The notes under the pieces are model-generated. The model was not told where the DNA came from. It searched no databases and worked only from the letters and a program-made list of their open reading frames with translations. DNA of 64,000 nt from Mixophyes australis (Eukaryota > Chordata > Amphibia > Anura > Limnodynastidae). Positions within the stretch are counted from its first letter, which is position 1, and the number at the start of each line of letters is the position of its first letter. The stretch covers positions 160,031,150-160,095,149 of the forward strand of contig JAVHZZ010000007.1 in assembly GCA_036250195.1 (NCBI GenBank), read 5' to 3'. The position numbers and the translations under genes are program-made. This document shows, one piece after another, positions 23,245 to 36,330 of this stretch.

Positions 23245-23764
23245 TGATGATGAACTATAATAATCTTTCCATACATCTGATATAGAAACCGTCGCTAAAC
23301 CACCGGTGCCTTAGTGATTTATTTGAAACAAATATTTATTAATAGAAACCAATCAGATTGTGTCATTCTTTTAGGGTAGTTTAGAAAATAAGAGGAAACC
23401 TCAGGATATTTGCTATAATTACAGGTGCCATGTTATAATATATTCTACACACACTGAAATACTCAGGTATTATCTTACTGGTCAGCTGATACAATGTAAC
23501 AATATGGGTGTAAATAAAATATTGTACAAAATCAGACCTGTTTGTTGTAATTTTACAGTACAGAAACACAGACGCTGGAACCAGGAGGTAAATACTAATA
23601 TGACCAGGTAGCACAATAATCCATTACTATATTTACACTAGAGGTGGACACCTTTGTACCCGGAACATGTGCAGCAAAATGTTGCACTTGAAAAAGCGCA
23701 TTTACGTCCATATGTTTGTTCAAATGCACTTCGAGATGCGCCCAGCTTCTAAAAGTGGATTTTT

Positions 23765-24110
23765 GTAAAATCCGTTTCTCTTAGTCCTTTGGGTAACACT
23801 GTGATACATTGGGGTGTAGTAGCTGGAATTGGTGCTAGGGCACTTTAAATCTTAAACTAAAGGACAGCTCCTCCCCTACTACGCCCCTCCCATCTGGAGC
23901 CATCTTCAGTTTTATAACAAAGCCCAAAAGAGCCTAACTAGGCCTAACAACAAGAGACCTAGAACATAATCCATCAACAGTCAGAGCAAAGAGAGGGAGC
24001 GCAGTGTCCTATAATGGACTAAGAGGAACGGTTTTACGGTGAGTACATAAATCCTCTTTTCTCTGTCATGTCATTGGGGACACTGGAATACATTGGGGTC
24101 ATACTAAAGC
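23765..24110. mobile_element. DIRS-like terminal repeat region
   Basis: GTAACACTGTGATACATTGG at about 23793 and GGGGACACTGGAATACATTGG at about 24075 are close direct copies. Between them lies GAACGGTTTTACGGTGAGTAC then AAATCCTCTTTT, the same arrangement seen at the end of the DIRS remnant at 2560-2597. This suggests the terminus of a second DIRS-family copy. Sequence to about 24770 may be its internal part, but I see no RT or recombinase motif. Confidence 0.5.
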
Positions 24111-25754
24111 TGCTCCAAGGGAGGGATTGCTCTGAAACCACCGTGCACAGCACCATGCAGCCCAAGCACGCATCCCGAGATACAAACCACCAGAAACACC
24201 GGAAAGGCGTGGACAGACGACCACATCAGGGACCGGAACAAGAGAGGAGGCACCAACTGCCCCAGGTAAAGAAGAAAATCACCCAGTACCTGTCTAGCCC
24301 TACAAGTGAAGTCAGCCAGGAAGGTATCCAGCCAGAAGAGAATGCATGTGCTGGCCACCCATGCTTGTGTCCACCATACCGAAGAAAAGAGTAAGTGGTA
24401 GAACAAAAAGGAACCGCTCCAAAGAAGGCAACCTGAGAGATCCGCACACCATGGAATATATGCAATCCACACACAGTAATATTGAAGAGGAAAATAACCG
24501 CACCGTAATCACAACCTGCACGAGCTTATTGGAAGAAACCCTTGACCTGTAGAATCACGGTATCAGGAGTCCCGTCGTCAAGCAGACGACAAACAAGCAG
24601 TACCAAAGACAAGGAAGTAACCACAAGGCAGCCCGATGGCCACCTACAAGTCAGAGAACCATGGTTGGTGTAGCCAAAACAGAGCCACAAGAAGCCCGCT
24701 ACCTGCACCACTGGTAGTAAAGGCAACACAACAAAAAGTATGAGAATCACCAGGAACATGAACCCCCGGCAAAACCCAGAGGATCTCCACAGTTTTCGTC
24801 CAATAATCGGCTAAACCAGTTAAAATACGACCACTTGTTCAAAAGTCGGGTCAGTGTGTGCAGTGACACGATGGTGGAAAGTCTGCCCAAATGGACGATT
24901 GTCGCCTCATTTGGTTGGTCGTACCGTTCAATATTTTCGTTCCAATCTCCTTTCCGCTGTGTAGTGTGTATAAACTTCCGACCGATCCATGACAATCCTC
25001 CGATACTTCCTCGACCTGGGGGGCGTGTATATGTAAATTTGTGATGCCTGTACCAGTCCCACATGGTGCGTTATCCGCACATCACTGACTTGTGTTTTGT
25101 ATAGATGTATATTGCACCTGTCTGGCTGCAGACCATTACACTTGTATAAAGCACGTGTGTTATGTAACGCTTTGCATCTATATTGGGAACCTATTCATAT
25201 TTACCCTTTATAAACTTATATCTTTATAAACTATTAAACTTATAAAGTCTTTTAACCTGTATTAACTAATATTTGTAAAATACCCAGAATAAACCACAGT
25301 GTTAATGCAACAGTTTTATTGCAGGAAAAAGTACAAAAAGTTTTATTGCAGAATATGACAAGTGAAAAAAATAGTATTACACTTTAAAGGTGCTACTGGT
25401 TTGTGGCAGAACAGTTCCAAACAGCAGACACATTTCAACAAAATTTTTCTCAAGGTTTTTAATTTTTTTCTTGATGTCGCTTGAATTTCTATTCCCTTTC
25501 ATTTCTTTACCTACGAAACAAGGAAATAAAATAATTATTAAACTTCTATATCTGTAATTCATATCCAACACCAGAAATACTCTCATTTTCTCACCTTGTA
25601 CACTGCTCGAGATCAGTTTATGTTGTGGTCCCACTGGCAGATTCGCAATAATAGCGGCTTAACCTCCATATATTCTGGAAAACAGGCGCCATTTTGGTTA
25701 TTATAACGGTACAGGTATGTGCCCAAAGCATTTAGTTGTCTACACATTATTTAT
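24111..25754. other. Intergenic, no gene recognised
   Basis: Contains short open frames with no recognisable domain. The part from 24777 to 25060 has the look of a non-autonomous DNA element, but I cannot define both ends. Confidence 0.35.
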
Positions 25755-28700
25755 TATTATCTTTGACTTATAAGGCGCCACAAAGGGTCCGCAGCGTTCA
25801 TTACATATACAGAAAACAGAACCAAGACACAAACAGGATACAAAAATATATACAAACACAGGTGACCGGGTAAAGTAAATCAGATTATATCTGACAGATA
25901 GTGAAAGGGATGGTAGAAATCAGCGAGAAAAAGGGCAAAGCTTAAGAAAACAGGGTTTGCGAAGCAGCCAAGAGGTACAGAGGGTGAATGAGCAGTAGAA
26001 GGAGAACTAAAGGAAAGAGGGCCCTGCTCCTGAGAGCTAACATCCTAAAGGGAAGGGGGAGACACAAATATGGTGGTACTAACTGGGGGAGAGAGCCAGG
26101 ACACGGGAGTTAGGAGGACTGATAGACTTGAATAAAGAAATGAGTCTTAAGGGCACGCTTGAAGCCTTTGAGTAGATGCTAACCTGATGTAATGTGGAAG
26201 ATCGTTCCACAGCAGGGGAGCAGCCCGGGCAAAGTCCTGAAGACGAGAGTGAGAGGAGGTGATCAGTGAAGTAGTGAGGCGGCGGTCACAGGCAGAGCGG
26301 AGGGGGCGGGTAGGAGTGTAGGTAGAGATGAGATGTAGGGAGGGGAGGATTGACTAAGAGCTTTAAAAGTGAGGGTGAGGAGTTTAAATTTAATTCTGTA
26401 GGGTATGGGGAGCCAATGCAGTGACTGTTGGAGGGAGACCGCAGAGATAGAGCGGCGGGAGAGAAAAATGAGGCGGGCAGCAGCATTGAGGACAGACCTA
26501 AGAGGATCAAGGCGAGAATCAGGTAGGCCAGAGAGAAGAAGGTTACAGTAGTCAAGGCGAGAGATAACAAGCGAGTGAACAAGGGTTTTCGTGGCTTCCA
26601 TTGTTAGAAAGGGACGTATCTTAGATATATTCTGAAGGTGGAAGTAGCAGGATTTTGAGAGGGACAGAATGTTAGGCTTAAATGAGAGGGAGGAATCAAA
26701 GATGACCCCAAGGCATCAGACTTGGGGGACAGAAACGAGGGTAGTGTTATTAACAGAAATAGGGGGGGAGGTGGGAGAGTCCTGGCAGGGGGGGGAAGAC
26801 TATAAGCTCGGTCTTGGAAATATTGACTTTAAGGAAGCGTTGGGATATCCAAGATGAGATGGCCGAGAGACAGGAGGAGACACGAGACAGAAGGGAAGGG
26901 GAGAGGTCAGGGGATGAAAGATAAACATAGAGGTGGTACTGGAGGCTAAAGATGCTGATGAGGACACCAAGGGATGAGGTGTAGAGGGAGAAAAGCAGGG
27001 GGCCAAGAACGGAGCCTTGAGGAACGCCAACGGGTAGGGGAAGAGGTGGTGATGTAGAATCATGAATAGAGACTGAGAAGGAGCGGTTGGTGAGGTAAGA
27101 GGAAAATCAGGAGAGGACAGTGTTACATAGGCCTATAGATATGAGAATTTGCAGAAGGAGTGTGTGGTCAACGGTATCGAAGGCAGCAGAGAGGTCAAGA
27201 AGGATAAGAAGGGAGTAGTGTCTATTGGATTTAGCGAGGAGAAGGTCATTAGTGACCTTAGTGAGGGCAGTTTCAGTGGAGTGGAGGGGGCGAAAACCAG
27301 ATTGGAGCGGGTCAAGGAGTGAGTGAGAGGAAAGAAAGGAGGTGAGATAGTTTATAGACAACCCGTTCAAGGAGTTTGGAGGCAAAAGGAATAAGCGAAA
27401 TAGGGCAGTAATTAGAGAGAGAGGCGGGATCAAGGGACGTTTTTTTGAGTATGGGGAGACAAGAGCATGTTTAAACGAGGAGGGGAAGATTCCAGAGGAG
27501 AGGGAGAGGTTGAGGAGGTGTGCAAGGTGGGAGCAGGCTTTGAGAGAGAGGGAGCGGAGGAGGTGGGAGAGGATTGGGTCCTGTGTGCAAGTGGAGGGGG
27601 GAGAGGAAGAGAGAAGGGTATGGACTTCATCTGCAGATACCGGAGTGAAGGAAGAGAAGGAGGGTAAGCTAGCAGGAGGGGAGGGGAGAAAGGAGATAGC
27701 AGCAGCAGAGGAGGGTGAGAAGGGGGACAGAATGGGCATGGAGAGGGTGGGGTAAGAAGGGACTGCTGGGAGATGTCATGACGTATAGACTCAATCTTGG
27801 AGGTGAAGGGGGTAGCAAAGTCGACAGCAGAGAGCGTGGGTGGGAGTGGGAGAGGGGAGTGGAGAGGAGGGAGTTGAAGGTGGCAAAAAGCCGACGGGGG
27901 TTAGAGGATTGGGAAGAAATGAGAGCTTTAAAGAAAGATTGTTTAGAGAGGGATAGGGCTGAACTGTGAGAGGCAAGTATGAACTTGAAGTGGAGGAAGT
28001 CAGCATAAGTGCGTGACTTTCTCCAAAGCCGTTCTGCACTGCGGGAGCATTTTTTAAGATAGCGGGTAAGTTTAGTGTGCCACGGTTGCGGCGGTGACCG
28101 GTGAAGCTTGACGGTGACAGCCGGGGCAACAGAGTCAAGTGCAGCGGTAAGAGTGTGATTGTAAAAGGAGACAGCCTTATCGGGGCAAGAAAGAGTGGTG
28201 ATGGGGGAGAGGAGCGAGCCCAGGGAGGAGGAGAAACTGGTAGGATCAACTGTGTCCAGATTACGCCTGGTGAGAGTAACCTTGGGGGATGGGGATGATG
28301 AGAGGGGTGGAGAGATGCTAAAAGAGAGGAGATGGTGGTCCGAGAGAGGAAAAGGTGAATTAAAGAGGTCAGAGACAGTACCGAGTTGTGAAAAAAACAG
28401 ATCTAGGGAGTGGCCACTGCGCTGGGAGGGAGAGGAGGTCCATTGAGAGAGACCAAGTGAGGAGGAGAGGGAGAGAAGTTTGGAGGCAGCAGGGTCTGAA
28501 GGATTGTCTATAGGGATATTAAAGTCCCCCAAGATAAGGGAGGGAAGGTCAGAGGAGAGAAAGTGAGGGAGCCAGGTGGAAAAGTGATCAAGAAATTGGG
28601 AGACAGGACCAGGAGGACGGTAGATAACAGCAACACGGAGGTGGACTGGGTGGAATAGGCGGATAGAATACCTCAAAGTAGGAAAAAGAGAGGGAGGGTT

Positions 28701-29600
28701 CTGGGGGAAGAACCCAAAAAGAACAGCAGGAGAAGTATGTGAACGCCACAACCTTGCCATTCCCCAGGTCTGGGTGTCTGGGAGAAAGACAAGCCCCCGA
28801 AAGAGAGAACAGCTGAAGAGGTAGTGTCCTCAGGGGATAGCCAGGTTTAAGTGATGGCAAGCAGGTTGAAGGATCTAGAGATAAAGAGATAATGGATAGA
28901 GGTGAATTTGTTATAGACTGATCTGGCATTCCAGAGACCACAGGGTAGTGGAAGAGAGGAAAGAGGAGAGATGTGGATGAGATTGTTGGGGTTGCTCGTC
29001 TGCAAGGGTGAGTATGATAAGGAGCGAGGGGAATGACAGGAAGAGAGGGTTGGAATTGGACGAGACGCAGAAATAAGAGGGGATTTGTCAGCAGACAGGA
29101 GACGAGGGGCAGGGGAGCAAGAAATAGGGGAGGAGTGGAGTGAAGGGGGTTTATGACTGAGAGAGGCAGAAGGCAGGAGTGACGTGAGGGAGAAGATTAG
29201 CTGGGGGGAAAGAGAGGGAGGTGGTAGGTAGGAGCAGACTGATCCTGAGAGAAGAGCAGCGAAGGGGACAAGAGGGAAAGGGTGTGAGTGGGAAAAGGGA
29301 GTAGAGAGGAAAAGATGAAAGAGGGGGCAGCATGTTAGATCAGGGGCCCAGAGGCATAGAAGAGAAGAGGAGTGAAATAGGGAGGGGGATGGGAAGTAAG
29401 AGGGGGGAGTGAGGAGGAAGCAGAATATGGAAAGGTTGGACATGGGAAGCAGGGGGATAGAGGGAGAGGGCAGAAGTGAGAGAGGAGTAAATCATGAGAA
29501 CGCTAGAGAAGGTGTGGAATAGACAGTAGAAAGAATTCAAAAATCAAGAATGGTAAGGGCTTACAAGTGTAGTGAGGAAATGGTGAGAGCACAAGAGGTG
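25755..29600 (-). mobile_element. CR1/L2-group LINE, long copy, minus strand
   Basis: Read on the minus strand it carries endonuclease words (LWNARSVYNKFTSIHYLFIS near 28950-28880, then VIYRPPG near 28620, LILGDFNIP near 28525 and DHHLLSFS near 28340), then a linker, then RT words ([11 protein letters not shown] near 27570, [16 protein letters not shown] near 27185, the [11 protein letters not shown] region where Y-A-D-D should be near 26930), then VISRLDYCNLLLSGLP and [16 protein letters not shown] (26560-26380). The tail ends GTGGCGCCTTATAA near 25775. Frames shift several times and the catalytic Y-A-D-D is not clean, so it is dead as read. The start is placed near 29600, where the C+T bias fades. 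Confidence 0.8.
27669..28760 (-). pseudogene. CR1/L2-group LINE endonuclease and linker fragment
   Basis: A 363-codon frame covers most of the APE-type endonuclease (AVIYRPPGPVSQ, LILGDFNIPIDNPS, SGHSLDLFFSQ, LSDHHLLSFS) and the linker into the RT (PQPWHTKLTRYLKKCSR, then [11 protein letters not shown]). The G-D-F-N and S-D-H motifs carry catalytic-type Asp, Asn and His. It is the best preserved piece of this LINE. Confidence 0.75.
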
Positions 29601-30152
29601 AATAAAAAAGAATGCAAAGGTAGAAGGAGAGAAAAGAGGAAGAAGAGATGTAAAGTATGAGTCAGGGAATAGGAAGCAGTAAGGACAGCAGATGGGTGGG
29701 TTTAGATAAAACAGTTAGATTAGACAGTGACATCAGGCATGATTGGAAGGCAATAGAATAACATAAGGCATAATACAAGGTGCACTGAGCTGTTTATTCA
29801 AATCCACAGGACAAGAGGGAGCCAGGTCAAAGTTTATGCTAAATTGAGCAACAGTGTGGATTAAAAGTGGGAATCCAAGCAGCATAAGAGGAATCACGAA
29901 GTGATAATACAGCAGCAGCCTGAACAAGTGTGAGAATCAGATCAGCTAACTTCTTTCATATTTTGGTATTCAACATCATGTTTGATAACAGGTGTTACAT
30001 TAGTGGAATCAGTGGTATCTAAACTGGCCTCACCGTTAGTTCTGCGTTCTGACAAAAAAAATCTATGTTACAAACCAGGCGTTTGCATTGCCTCGTGTGA
30101 CACTAGAATGAAATACATAAAGTCCTTCAAGCAGGTACATTACACGTGCGAC
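29601..30152. other. Sequence between the LINE and the decapeptide ORF
   Basis: AT-rich with no gene seen. If the ORF is a gene, this holds its 3' untranslated region. Confidence 0.35.
29793..29798 (-). promoter_or_regulatory. Possible polyadenylation signal for the decapeptide-repeat ORF
   Basis: AATAAA on the minus strand about 355 bp beyond the stop codon of the ORF at 30153. Its use is speculative. Confidence 0.25.
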
Positions 30153-33100
30153 TCACTCTTTTTTAATGTTGTAGTTGTACTGGTCCAGTATTTTTACCAT
30201 CATCTCCACCTCTCTTGGGCTCATTGGCTTTGCTCTTTGTTCTTCTTGATCATCTCCATCCCCCACCTTAACTTTTTCAAAAATTTTTGGCCCTTCCAGC
30301 ACCATCTCTGACTCTGTCTTCGTCTCCATAGCTGCAACCCCCACTGACACCTCCTCATCCGCAACCCCCACTGACACCTTCTCCTCACCCGCAACCCCCA
30401 CTGACACCTTCTCCTCATCCGCAACCCCCACTGACACCTTCTCCTCACCCGCAACCCCCACTGACACCTTCTCCTCATCCGCAACCCCCACTGACACCTT
30501 CTCCTCACCCGCAACCCCCACTGACACCTTCTCCTCACCCGCAACCCCCACTGACACCTTCTCCTCACCCGTAACCCCCACTGACACCTTCTCCTCACCC
30601 GCAACCCCCACTGACACCTTCTCCTCGCCCGCAACCCCCACTGACACCTTCTCCTCGCCCGCAACCCCCACTGACACCTTCTCCTCATCCGCAACCCCCA
30701 CTGACACCTTCTCCTCATCCGCAACCCCCACTGACACCTTCTCCTCGCCCGCAACCCCCACTGACACCTTCTCCTCACCCGCAACCCCCACTGACACCTT
30801 CTCCTCGCCCGCAACCCCCACTGACACCTTCTCCTCATCCGCAACCCCCACTGACACCTTCTCCTCACCCGCAACCCCCACTGACACCTTCTCCTCATCC
30901 GCAACCCCCACTGACACCATCTCCTCATCCGCAACCCCCACTGACATCTTCTCCTCACCCGCAACCCCCACTGACACCTTCTCCTCACCCACAACCCCCA
31001 CTGACACCTTCTCCTCATCCGCAACCCCCACTGACACCTTCTCCTCATCCGCAACCCCCACTGACACCTTCTCCTCATCCGCAACCCCCACTGACACCTT
31101 CTCCTCACCCGCAACCCCCACTGACACCTTCTCCTCACCCGCAACCCTCACTGACAGCTTCTCCTCATCCGCAACCCCCACTGACACCTTCTCCTCACCC
31201 GCAACCCCCACTGACACCTTCTCCTCATCCACAACCCTCACTGACATCTTCTCCTCACCCGCAACCCCCACTGACACCTTCTCCTCATCCGCAACCCCCA
31301 CTGACACCTTCTCCTCACCCGCAACCCCCACTGACACCTTCTCCTCATCCGCAACCCCCACTGACATCTTCTCCTCACCCGCAACCCCCACTGACACCTT
31401 CTCCTCACCCGCAACCCCCACTGACACCTTCTCCTCATCCACAGCCCTCACTGAAACCTTCTCCTCATCCGCAACCCCCACTGACACCTTCTCCTCACCC
31501 ACAACCCTCACTGACACCTTCTCCTCACCCACAACCCCCACTGACACCTTCTCCTCATCCGCAACCCCCACTGACACCTTCTCCTCATCCGCAACCCCCA
31601 CTGACACCTTCTCCTCACCCGCAACCCCCACTGACACCTTCTCCTCACCCGCAACCCCCACTGACACCTTCTCCTCATCCACAACCCCCACTGACACCTT
31701 CTCCTCACCCGCAACCCCCACTGACACCTTCTCCTCATCCGCAACCCCCACTGACACCTTCTCCTCACCCGCAACCCCCACTGACACCTTCTCCTCATCC
31801 GCAACCCCCACTGACATCTTCTCCTCACCCGCAACCCCCACTGACACCTTCTCCTCATCCGCAACCCCCACTGACACCTTCTCCTCATCCACAACCTCCA
31901 CTGACATCTTCTCCTCACCCGCAACCCTCACTTACACCTTCTCCTCATCCGCAACCCCCACTGACACCTTCTCCTCACCCGCAACCCCCACTGACACCTT
32001 CTCCTCATCCGCAACCCCCACTGACATCTTCTCCTCACCCGCAACCCCCACTGACACCTTCTCCTCATCCGCAACCCCCACTGACACCTTCTCCTCACCC
32101 GCAACCCCCACTGACACCTTCTCCTCACCCGCAACCCCCACTGACACCTTCTCCTCACCCGCAACCCTCACTGACACCTTCTCCTCACCCACAACCCCCA
32201 CTGACACCTTCTCCTCACCCGCAACCCTCACTGACACCTTCTCCTCATCCGCAACCCCCACTGACACCTTCTCCTCACCCGCAACCCTCACTGACACCTT
32301 CTCCTCACCCGCAACCCCCACTGACACCTTCTCCTCATCCGCAACCCCCACTGACATCTTCTCCTCACCCGCAACCCCCACTGACACCTTCTCCTCACCC
32401 GCAACCCCCACTGACACCTTCTCCTCATCCGCAACCCCCACTGACACCTTCTCCTCACCCGCAACCCCCACTGACACCTTCTCCTCATCCGCAACCCCCA
32501 CTGACACCTTCTCCTCACCCGCAACCCCCACTGACACCTTCTCCTCATCCGCAACCCCCACTGACACCTTCTCCTCACCCGCAACCCCCACTGACACCTT
32601 CTCCTCATCCGCAACCCCCACTGACACCTTCTCCTCACCCGCAACCCCCACTGACACCTTCTCCTCACCCGCAACCCCCACTGACACCTTCTCCTCACCC
32701 GCAACCCCCACTGACACCATCTCCTCACCCGCAACCCCCACTGACACCATCTCCTCATCCGCAACCCCCACTGACATCTTCTCCTCACCCGCAACCCCCA
32801 CTGACACCTTCTCCTCATCCGCAACCCCCACTGACACCTTCTCCTCACCCGCAACCCCCACTGACACCTTCTCCTCATCCACAACCCCCACTGACACCTT
32901 CTCCTCACCCGCAACCCCCACTGACACCTTCTCCTCACCCGCAACCCCCACTGACACCTTCTCCTCACCCGCAACCCTCACTGACAGCTTCTCCTCACCC
33001 GCAACCCTCACTGACACCTTCTCCTCACCCGCAACCCCCACTGACACCTTCTCCTCATCCACAACCCCCACTGACACCTTCTCCTCATCCACAACCCCCA

Positions 33101-36100
33101 CTGACACCTTCTCCTCACCCGCAACCCCCACTGACACCTTCTCCTCATCCGCAACCCCCACTGACATCTTCTCCTCACCCGCAACCCCCACTGACACCTT
33201 CTCCTCACCCGCAACCCCCACTGACACCTTCTCCTCATCCGCAACCCCCACTGACACCTTCTCCTCACCCGCAACCCCCACTGACACCTTCTCCTCATCC
33301 GCAACCCCCACTGACACCTTCTCCTCATCCGCAACCCCCACTGACACCTTCTCCTCACCCGCAACCCTCACTGACACCTTCTCCTCACCCGCAACCCCCA
33401 CTGACACCTTCTCCTCATCCGCAACCCCCACTGACATCTTCTCCTCACCCGCAACCCCCACTGACACCTTCTCCTCACCCGCAACCCCCACTGACACCTT
33501 CTCCTCATCCGCAACCCCCACTGACACCTTCTCCTCACCCGCAACCCCCACTGACACCTTCTCCTCATCCGCAACCCCCACTGACACCTTCTCCTCACCC
33601 GCAACCCCCACTGACACCTTCTCCTCATCCGCAACCCCCACTGACACCTTCTCCTCACCCGCAACCCCCACTGACACCTTCTCCTCATCCGCAACCCCCA
33701 CTGACACCTTCTCCTCACCCGCAACCCCCACTGACACCTTCTCCTCACCCGCAACCCCCACTGACACCTTCTCCTCACCCGCAACCCCCACTGACACCAT
33801 CTCCTCACCCGCAACCCCCACTGACACCATCTCCTCATCCGCAACCCCCACTGACATCTTCTCCTCACCCGCAACCCCCACTGACACCTTCTCCTCATCC
33901 GCAACCCCCACTGACACCTTCTCCTCACCCGCAACCCCCACTGACACCTTCTCCTCATCCACAACCCCCACTGACACCTTCTCCTCACCCGCAACCCCCA
34001 CTGACACCTTCTCCTCACCCGCAACCCCCACTGACACCTTCTCCTCACCCGCAACCCTCACTGACAGCTTCTCCTCACCCGCAACCCTCACTGACACCTT
34101 CTCCTCACCCGCAACCCCCACTGACACCTTCTCCTCATCCACAACCCCCACTGACACCTTCTCCTCATCCACAACCCCCACTGACATCTTCTCCTCACCC
34201 GCAACCCCCACTGACACCTTCTCCTCATCCACAACTCCCACTGACACCTTCTCCTCACCCACAACCCCCACTGACACCTTCTCCTCATCCACAACCCTCA
34301 CTGACACCTTCTCCTCATCCACAACCCCCACTGACACCTTCTCCTCACCCGCAACCCCCACTGACACCTTCTCCTCACCCGCAACCCCCACTGACACCTT
34401 CTCCTCACCCACAACCCCCACTGACACCTTCTCCTCACCCGCAACCCCCACTGACACCTTCTCCTCACCCGCAACCCCCACTGACACCTTCTCCTCACCC
34501 GCAACCCCCACTGACACCTTCTCCTCACCCGCAACCCTCACTGACACCTTCTCCTCACCCGCAACCCCCACTGACATCTTCTCCTCACCCGCAACCCCCA
34601 CTGACATCTTCTCCTCACCCGCAACCCCCACTGACACCTTCTCCTCATCCGCAACTCCCACTGACACCTTCTCCTCACCCACAACCCCCACTGACACCTT
34701 CTCCTCACCCGCAACCCCCACTGACACCTTCTCCTCATCCGCAACCCCCACTGACACCTTCTCCTCACCCGCAACCCCCACTGACACCTTCTCCTCACCC
34801 GCAACCCCCACTGACACCTTCTCCTCATCCGCAACCCTCACTGACACCTTCTCCTCACCCGTAACCCCCACTGACACCTTCTCCTCACCCGCAACCCCCA
34901 CTGACACCTTCTCCTCATCCACAACCCTCACTGACACCTTCTCCTCATCCGCAACCCCCACTGACACCTTCTCCTCATCCGCAACCCCCACTGACATCTT
35001 CTCCTCACCCGCAACACCCACTGACACCTTCTCCTCACCCGCAACCCCCACTGACACCTTCTCCTCACCCGCAACCCCCACTGACACCTTCTCCTCATCC
35101 ACAACCCTCACTGACACCTTCTCCTCATCCACAACTCCCACTGACACCTTCTCCTCACCCGCAACCCCCACTGACACCTTCTCCTCACCCACAACCCTCA
35201 CTGAGACCTTCTCCTCACCCGCAACCCCCACTGACACCTTCTCCTCACCTGCAACCCTCACTGACACCTTCTCCTCACCCGCAACCCTCACTGACACCTT
35301 CTCCTGACCCTTTAACCCCCACTGACACCTCCTCACCCGCAACCCCCACTGACATCTTCTCCTCACCCGCAACACCCACTGACACCTTCTCCTCACCCGC
35401 AACCCTCACTGACACCTTCTCCTCACCCGTAACCCCCACTGACACCTTCTCCTCATCCGCAACCCTCACTGACATCTTCTCCTCACCCGCAACCCCCACT
35501 GACACCTTCTCCTCACCCGCAACCCCCACTGACACCTTCTCCTCACCTGCAACCCTCACTGACACCTTCTCCTCACCCGCAACCCTCACTGACACCTTCT
35601 CCTCACCCGTAACCCCCACTGACACCTTCTCCTCATCCGCAACCCCCACTGACACCTTCTCCTCACCCGCAACCCCCACTGACACCTTCTCCTCACCCGC
35701 AACCCCCACTGACACCTTCTCCTCACCCGCAACCCTCACTGACACCTTCTCCTCACCCGTAACCCCCACTGACACCTTCTCCTCATCCGCAACCCCCACT
35801 GACACCTTCTCCTCACCCGCAACCCCCACTGACACCTTCTCCTCACCCGCAACCCTCACTGACACCTTCTCCTCACCCGTAACCCCCACTGACACCTTCT
35901 CCTCATCCGCAACCCCCACTGACACCTTCTCCTCACCCGCAACCCTCACTGACACCTTCTCCTCACCCGCAACCCTCACTGACACCTTCTCCTCATCCGC
36001 AACCCCCACTGACACCTTCTCCTCACCCGCAACCCTCACTGACACCTTCTCCTCATCCGCAACCCCCACTGACACCTTCTCCTCACCCGCAACCCTCACT

Positions 36101-36330
36101 GACACCTTCTCCTCATCCGCAACCCCCACTGACACCTTCTCCTCACCCGCAACCCTCACTGACACCTCCTCACCCGCAACCCCCACTGACACCTTCTCCT
36201 CACCCGCAACCCTCACTGACACCTTCTCCTCACCCGCAACCCTCACTGACACCTTCTCCTCACCCGCAACCCCCACTGACACCTTCTCCTCACCCGCAAC
36301 TCCCACTGACACCTTCTCCTCACCCGCCAT
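30153..36330 (-). CDS. Decapeptide-repeat ORF, about 2,050 codons, one stop and one frameshift
   Basis: On the minus strand an ATG at 36328-36330 opens directly into about 200 copies of a ten-residue unit, GEEKVSVGVA, with frequent D for G, R for G and V for A. After the repeats comes a unique acidic tail of about 59 residues (METKTESEMVLEGPKIFEKV, later SPREVEMMVKILDQ) and a stop at 30153. As written the frame is broken twice: a net frameshift near 35305-35330 and a TAA at 31932-31934. No domain is recognised. For a gene: a start at the array edge, a unique C-terminus, an inverted CCAAT word (GACCAATCAG, about 36396) upstream and an AATAAA downstream. Against: a 30-bp period keeps any stop-free frame open, a second minus frame is also largely open, and most common variants change amino acids. 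It may be a real repeat protein, a pseudogene or a pure minisatellite. Confidence 0.4.
30334..36327. repeat. 30-bp minisatellite, about 200 copies
   Basis: Head-to-tail 30-bp units made of GCAACCCCCACTGACACC then TTCTCCTCACCC. Common variants are CACCC/CATCC, CCCCCAC/CCCTCAC, GCAAC/ACAAC and ACACC/ACATC. Units lacking 3 bp occur at the low-coordinate edge (30334-30360) and near 36165. A block of more than 800 bp (32281 to about 33105) is repeated without difference at 33361 to about 34185, an offset of 36 units. Confidence 0.98.

Noticed and set aside
30334..36327. CRISPR-like array
   Set aside because: Units are contiguous with no unique spacers and the genome is eukaryotic; it is a minisatellite.
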